The notes under the pieces are model-generated. The model did no database searches. It saw nothing but the letters and a program-made list of their open reading frames with translations, and had not been told where the DNA came from. A stretch of 64,000 bases of DNA from Choanephora cucurbitarum (lineage: Eukaryota; Mucoromycota; Mucoromycetes; Mucorales; Choanephoraceae). The position numbers and the translations under genes were made by a program. The stretch is from contig JAIWNI010000033.1 in NCBI GenBank assembly GCA_025331435.1, forward strand, positions 186,001 through 250,000, given 5' to 3'. Positions 58,061-64,000 of the stretch are shown piece after piece. Positions within the stretch are counted from its first letter, which is position 1. The number at the start of each line of letters is the position of its first letter.

Positions 58061-58081
58061 GTCATGGTTTCCATGACAACC
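58061..58081. promoter_or_regulatory. Second X-box-like palindromic site
   Basis: Contains GGTTTCCATGACAACC, one substitution from the X-box half-site consensus, overlapping the perfect inverted repeat GTCATGG-TTT-CCATGAC (58061-58077). It lies about 0.6 kb upstream of the C2H2 start and about 400 bp from the first X-box. Confidence 0.45.
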
Positions 58082-61000
58082 TTGTAGTGCAAATTCGCGA
58101 AAACAAACAAACATTGCCTATATTGTTTCTTTTTTACCGTTGATAGAGTGCCAGGTATAAAGGTCATCAACAGTTAGTGCAAATCTATTTTTAAAAGAGG
58201 CAAAAAGTAGCTTGCAGTAGCAATCAAAGATCATCGGATCAACAAAAAGGTTAGAACGGGGGATTGAGGAAAATGAAGAAGACAAAAAAGTTAGGACCTG
58301 TTATGCTACTTCCAAAAAAGGAAGGTTCGTATTACGTTTTGTGGTTTCCGTAATAATTTAGACATTTGACTCATAACCATCTTTATCATCGATCGCATTC
58401 TAATTGATAAAAAAAAAGGCGTTCATCTAATTTACAAGCTATGACCTATTTCTTTTTGTTCAAGCCTTTCTCTGAAACAATTCAATTTTTTGCTTTCTAT
58501 AGATTTCTTTCACTTTTAACTGTCGGTCATTTCATAGGCCTATCTGTCAAATTTCTTTCTTGTCAAACCGAAAAGGAAATGAGACTCCGCCAATTGCATT
58601 ATTTTTCTTCTGGTTACTTCTAAAGATTCTTATTGGCACGGCTGAATTCGATGCTTTTAATCATTGGCAACCGAGTGTGCGCTTTTCTAGTTTGCTTGTA
58701 CCGAATATCTCCTACCAGGTTATCGGATACTAGAGTTTCTCATACTTTCTTTTCTCTTTCTTTCTTTTTTTTCTGTCAGTATGGAGTATTTAGTTATATA
58801 AGCCTCTTGAGTTTTTTGTTCTTTCTTAGAGATCGAGTCATTATGAAAACACTGATGTTGCAGCAAATTCAGATCGTATTTTGATTGTTTAAACTGTTAA
58901 ATGTCTATTGATTTCAGTGACATAGTTTACAACCCTGGACGAGAGAACATAGCACACATATGCGTGTGAAAAAAAAGAGAGACAGAGAACAAAGTGCTCT
59001 ATTGTTTTTGTCAACCTTCATTGCTTATAACAATTATTTGAATAACAAAGTGTAGAATGAAAAAAACATTAAATCAGATAGTTTGACAGACACAGGCTAT
59101 ATATAAACAATGCTTTCTATGGGTTGATTTGGCTATAAAATAAAAGGAACGGCCTTGAGTGTGTAACGCGTCATTTCCTTTTTCGGAACAATATGCAAGC
59201 AAAAAAACTTGAAAAGACAAGTGGCCCCTGAGAATGATCTGACAGGAAAAATTGATCATTACTCGTCATTACTCATCATAGCCATTGCTTTTTTGATTCA
59301 GCAAATTTCAAACAAAAAAAATAGGGTAATCATGTGTCTTGAGCAATAGAAAGACGCATAAATGCTAAGAAAGTGTTTAAGAAGTTTAGTATATTGTCTT
59401 GTCTAAGAAACGTAATCATAGTTACCCTATTTAGGTTTATACTGGGTTTGAATAGTTGTAGAATAGTTTTCTGTGATTTAATGCATTAGCTGTAAGCACC
59501 TCCTATAGCATTCGTCATCTTTCCTTTTTTCTTGTAATGCACATTGTTCGAAATGAACATTTGAGCAAGATTAGGTCATTCATTTCGCATAGGCAATAGA
59601 CAACTAAAGCCCAACATATAATCTAACAAACATGCATTGATTTCCGAAGAAAAAAAAAAGAAGACTTTAATTCTCAAACTAAATAATCATTTATTCGTGT
59701 TGATCTCGATCTTCCTTCTCTCTTTTCTATGCTGTATTAGGGAACCATGAATGATCCAAGATTATAGCTTGATCAAAAGCAAAAAAAAAGTGTAGCCTCT
59801 ACTTGTTATGGTAATTTTCAAATTTGATTGGAGGAGGTTGTTTATGCTTTTTAGTCTTCATTAAGCAATTTGTTTACAAATGTCTTTAGCATGGTCATAG
59901 ATCGGACGATCGCTATCAATTTTTTTTTAACCTAAAATTATAAAGCACAACTTTTTTTGAATTTAATGATATTTCCGTCATTTCCTTGTAATGAGCATTC
60001 TGATATATAAAATAATCAATGTGTTCCCCCCTTGTATCTTTATTTTTTGGTAGCGTTTATTTAATTTGAATCTGAAATCACTATCACAACGCAATCAAAA
60101 AAAAAGAAGATCAAGCCAAAAGCATACTGAAGACTCATCTCTCACTCTACATTGAATTTGGAATGTTGAGTTAGCCTTGTAGTGCATCTTGTTGGATAGC
60201 TTATATCAATAAAACAGTATAAGGATGATCTATAAATTCGAATCAAGAAAATGAGAGCAATAAATCAACGTACTCTGATTTGACAACATGAGAGAGTCCA
60301 GAGGACTGGAATACTCGATTGAATTTGGAAGAGATTGGAACTCAGTGTTTCAAGAAGAAAGGGAAATTCATGCAGTTTCAATGGTGTCTTTGAATAATAC
60401 TGATTCACGACTAAACTACTCAGATATGACGATAGCTCTTATGCGTTTGACAACTATATATTCAAACTCGGGCTATCAGAATCGCTTTAGACACACATCT
60501 GGTTGATCTTCTCTTTCTTTATTACAGTAGCTATACTAGGGGCACCTTCTCTTGAAGAGTATTACTAGTTGCGCTTTATTTCACTATGTCGTACATAAGA
60601 TACAATAAGATGTCATATTTTGGTAGTGAGGTGTTTGAATCTTCGTATGTCTACATCTCATATCAACGATAAACAGGATTGCTTGTAGAAATCAATAGAT
60701 ACAAGTACTACACTAGTCACTTGATTTAAGAGTGATCAGTTTGAAAGTATGACTACTTTCAGATAAAGCTGCTATTGTATACTTTATTTGAATCATGAAA
60801 GAGACATTTGTTGCTTGTTGAATATAGTCAATCAAATTTTCATAGAATATAACACTGTATATCATACATGCCCTAAATAACAAATTTTGTAATAAACAAG
60901 GAAAAAAAACAATGCGCCTACTTTGTAACACATACAGTCTGGTATGCTACATTTCAATACTATTAGTGACTAATAGAAAGAACTAGTTTTTATGCTTGAA

Positions 61001-62653
61001 AAAAAGAGATAGAGAGAGATAAAGAGCTACTCCTCAGGGAGACAATTAAATTGATTGCTTTGATAGTTGCTGTTCTGTATCCAGACGAAACTGTAGTTTG
61101 ATAGCGAAAGCAAAAAAAAATTATAGATAGTGCAAACGGATACTATGAATTGTAGGTTCTCGGTATGCATTAACAACACTGTAAATGATGGAACCAAATC
61201 TTTTCATTGCTTTGCATCCAGAATTCTTTAATTGACAACATTGAGTTATGCTTTATTGTATTGATTTGTTAATGCCTGTTTGTTATTGCTAGCGTGATAG
61301 CTGCTTTATTTAAGAGTTATCTATACTCCCTGAAGTTTGAACTTTTAAGCTGAACAATGCTTAGATTGATTACCATTAAAAGGGATTGCACTCTCCAAAC
61401 TAAACATACCTTCTTGAATTAAACCATACAAAGCAATTGATATTATGTATGAGTTTGAGTAATGAGATCTATTACCCTTCAGCAGACAAAATTAGTATTT
61501 CTAGATTACTACACGCTTTTAAGTTGATGCCTTTAAAAATAAGCTCAAGTAGCTCCTCTCTCACACACACACACTCTCTTTTTTTCTCCTTTTTATCTGA
61601 TAGACTCAGCAAACATTAAACAAAAGAAAGTCGCATTAAGTAGTGCAGCTCATATCATTTCTTCGTCCTCAATTTGTTTTCAGGATATTTCCTGAGCATT
61701 GCAATATTATTACATCTTAAATTTGAATTACTACACTAATGCATATCTAATTTCCAGAAATAGTGTAATTATGACATGAAACATTTGTTTGTTGAGGCTA
61801 AAGTTGGGTTCAATTTGTTTTAGGACAGATTTTTCCCGAAGGTCCTTCAAAAGTCCAGCCAATCAGATCGTGCATTGTTTTTCTCTTCTTTTCTTGAGCT
61901 GCTAGTACGCTAAAGCGATGGATTGTATCAGGTATGCACAAGTTCAATCTAGAAGAGAACTGAGTTAATAATCCTAAGGTTCTCTCGTTTAAGTTACGGG
62001 ATAGATTGAACTGTTCTTGAAAGATCTATCTCCAGAATCAGTTGTGTAAGACAATAGTATTCTCGTAACGAAACGAGAAGATATTGAAGTGCAGCTAGCC
62101 AATAAAAACACAAATAAATGCACAATTAAACATAAATAGCATAAACGCGTGAAAAAATAGAAAGAAAGAAAAAGAGAGAGAGAGAGTACAACATAACTTT
62201 CTATTGAACAATGATATTCCCTTCTAGGCTCCGGCAACTGCATTCAGTCTAACCTGTATTTGATACAAAATAAGCTTTTATTAAGAGAATGACCATCTCT
62301 AAAGTTTACATAGCCTTATCAGAAAAAAAAATTCACCCCAAGAAGGACCATAGCTTTAGAAAGGATGCTCAAACATCTATTGACTTTATTCCCTATTTGA
62401 TAACGATAGACATTAGAAGAGTTTCAGGTAACAAAGTTGCTTGTGCCCATCATAGATTTTATCCAATTTTTTCCCAGTAAGATTTTCGTTGCCCTTTATC
62501 GGTCCCGTCAACTGCCTTCGTACAACCTTCTGTTGATTTCCATAACGTAATTTTATACTCCGTCAAGCATAACATAAAAAAAAAGATCTTTCGGCCCTAC
62601 TCCTTCTCCTATTTTCTTCCCATTTTTTTTTCTTCTATCAACAATAAACTACC

Positions 62654-64000
62654 ATGGTTAACATTCAAACAATTGCTACTGAACCTTTTGATGGTCAAAA
62701 GCCCGGTACTTCTGGCCTTAGAAAGCGTGTCAAGGTATTTCAACAAAAGAACTATACTGAAAACTTCATCCAAGCCATTCTCGAATCTATCCCTGAGTCA
62801 GATGGTGGTGCTAAGGGCGCCACTCTCGTGATCGGTGGCGATGGTCGTTACTATTCTGATGAAGTTCTTCAGGTTATTGTTAAGTGTAGTTTGGGTCAAG
62901 GTGTAAGTGATATAACGCGTCTTTATGCAAAATGTAATTAATTTTTCTTTAAAGGTCTCTAAATTGATTGTGGGTCGTAATGGTATTGTCTCTACACCTG
63001 CTGCCTCCAACTTGATTCGTAAGCACAAGGCTACAGGAGGTATTCTCTTGACCGCTTCTCACAACCCCGGTGGACCTGACAATGATTTCGGTATCAAGTA
63101 CAACTGTTCTAATGGTGGACCTGCTCCTGAATCTGTCACTGACGAAATCTATCAAAAGTCCAAGACTATCAAGGAACTTAAGTTGGGTGATGCTCCCAAG
63201 GTCGACTTTTCTCAGTTGGGTACTCAAACCATTGGTTCATTGACCATTGATGTGATTGATGGTGTACAAGACTATGTTGAATTGATGAAGACCATCTTTG
63301 ACTTTGATGCTATCAAGTCCTTCTTTGCTAACAACAAGGACTTTAAGATGTTGTTTGATGGTATGAATGGTGTTACTGGTCCCTATGGTTACCGTTTGTT
63401 TGTTGAAGAATTCGGTCTTCCTGAATCCAGTGTCATGCGCTGTGTTCCCAAGCCTGACTTTGGTGGTGCTCACCCTGATCCCAACTTGACTTATGCCCAC
63501 GACCTTGTTGAGGCTGTAAAGGAACAAAACTATGACTTTGGTGCTGCCTCTGATGGTGATGGTGACCGTAACATGATCATTGGTCAAAACGCTTTTGTCA
63601 CACCCTCTGACAGTGTAGCTATCATTGCTCACTATGCCAAGGAAGCTATTCCTTACTTCAAGAAGAACGGAATCCAAGGTTTGGCTCGTTCCATGCCTAC
63701 TTCTCAAGCCATTGATTTGGTTGCCAAGAAGATGAATGTAGAACACTTTGAAGTGCCTACTGGTTGGAAGTTCTTTGGTAACCTTATGGACGCTGGTCGT
63801 TGTTCAATCTGTGGTGAAGAATCTTTCGGTACTGGTTCTGATCATATCCGTGAAAAGGATGGTGTCTGGGCTATTCTTGGTAAGTATTTATATGATGGTA
63901 TGTTGACGTCGGTACTGACTTTGAAATGGTTTAGCTTGGTTGAGTATTTTGGCCTATGTCAACAAGACAAAGAAGGCAGGTGTTCAAGATATCCTTCAAG
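62654..64000 (+). CDS. PGM: Phosphoglucomutase (partial, cut by window end)
   Basis: Interconverts glucose-1-phosphate and glucose-6-phosphate. Exons 62654-62902, 62955-63879 and 63935 to the window edge, covering about 413 residues of the usual 550-570. The start [20 protein letters not shown] carries the GTSGLRKRV sugar-phosphate motif. The phosphoserine loop TASHNPGG puts the catalytic Ser at residue 118, next to human PGM1 Ser117. The metal loop SDGDGDRN has Asp283, Asp285 and Asp287. Sugar-specificity loop: [20 protein letters not shown]. Hence PGM1/PGM2-type glucose enzyme rather than PAGM or PMM. Strong codon bias like ERG10. The C-terminal domain lies outside the window. Intron 1 contains an ACGCGT, probably fortuitous. 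Confidence 0.95.

Larger units (their letters stand above)
57470..62653. other. 5.2 kb gene-poor divergent region (C2H2 gene / PGM)
   Basis: The longest stretch without a supported gene. The C2H2-proximal part carries X-box-like sites, listed separately. Small ORFs (58441-58623, 58633-58884, 60288-60506, 62289-62480) are isolated and have no recognised domain or splice context. No terminal inverted repeats, tRNA or tandem repeat were noticed by eye beyond CT and CA microsatellites near 61558-61576. The last 60 bp before the PGM ATG form a T/C-rich leader. Confidence 0.5.

Noticed and set aside
60288..60506. 72-codon plus-strand ORF
   Set aside because: Isolated in a gene-poor region with no domain, no splice context and no distinct composition.
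63237..63746. 169-codon minus-strand ORF antisense to phosphoglucomutase
   Set aside because: Same codon-bias effect. The sense strand is a well-conserved enzyme.

Overview
The window is nuclear DNA from a filamentous fungus, most likely an early-diverging one of the Mucoromycota (Mucorales-like). The evidence is AT-rich intergenic DNA full of poly-A/poly-T runs, about 25 spliced core eukaryotic genes on both strands, and very short introns (roughly 49-90 bp, GT-AG with two GC-AG exceptions). The gene set also fits: a MedA-like DUF7082 regulator, an HSF-type factor, a Uds1 septation protein, a short ELAC1-type RNase Z and a GPI-type YcnI/DUF1775 protein. No rRNA, tRNA, CRISPR array, plasmid or viral gene was recognised. 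Exon structures were assembled by hand from splice signals, reading phase and family homology.

Layout, left to right. 1-16.4 kb: CIAO1 (Fe-S assembly) converging on an NFKBIL1-like protein; an HSF-domain factor divergent from LSM2; a CAP-Gly protein; CAF-1 p60 (CAC2); cytosolic thiolase ERG10; an orphan charged protein. 17.4-29.1 kb: an orphan 7-TM protein; short RNase Z converging on a CHERP-like CID/RS protein; an F-box protein; a 2.3 kb gene-poor stretch; exportin CSE1. 29.5-43.6 kb: MedA-like regulator; secreted His-rich YcnI-like protein; THP3/LENG8 divergent from TTI1; a triple-LIM protein; a RING-CH-like membrane protein. 44-57.5 kb: homeodomain protein; MHR1/mL67; a twin-CX9C protein; NOT2 converging on a Uds1 protein; a 3.3 kb gene-poor stretch with a pogo/Tc1-type MITE; p47/Shp1; a three-finger C2H2 factor. 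57.5-62.6 kb: a 5.2 kb gene-poor stretch with RFX X-box-like motifs. 62.65 kb to the end: phosphoglucomutase, cut by the window edge.

The genes are mostly unrelated housekeeping functions: Fe-S assembly, RNA processing (LSM2, NOT2, RNase Z, CHERP-like, THP3), chromatin assembly, nuclear export, PIKK maturation, mevalonate and sugar-phosphate metabolism. They are interspersed with transcription factors that have long upstream regions. I see no operon-like or defence-like cluster. The most interesting details are small-scale. The start codon is its own coding exon in two genes. Two GC-AG introns are forced by reading frame. A CCHC knuckle sits on a hidden last exon of the CHERP-like gene. The YcnI-like protein has an N-terminal-His copper-site candidate. 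Two MCB boxes lie before CAF-1, and there are X-box-like sites before the C2H2 gene. THP3 has no resolvable start.
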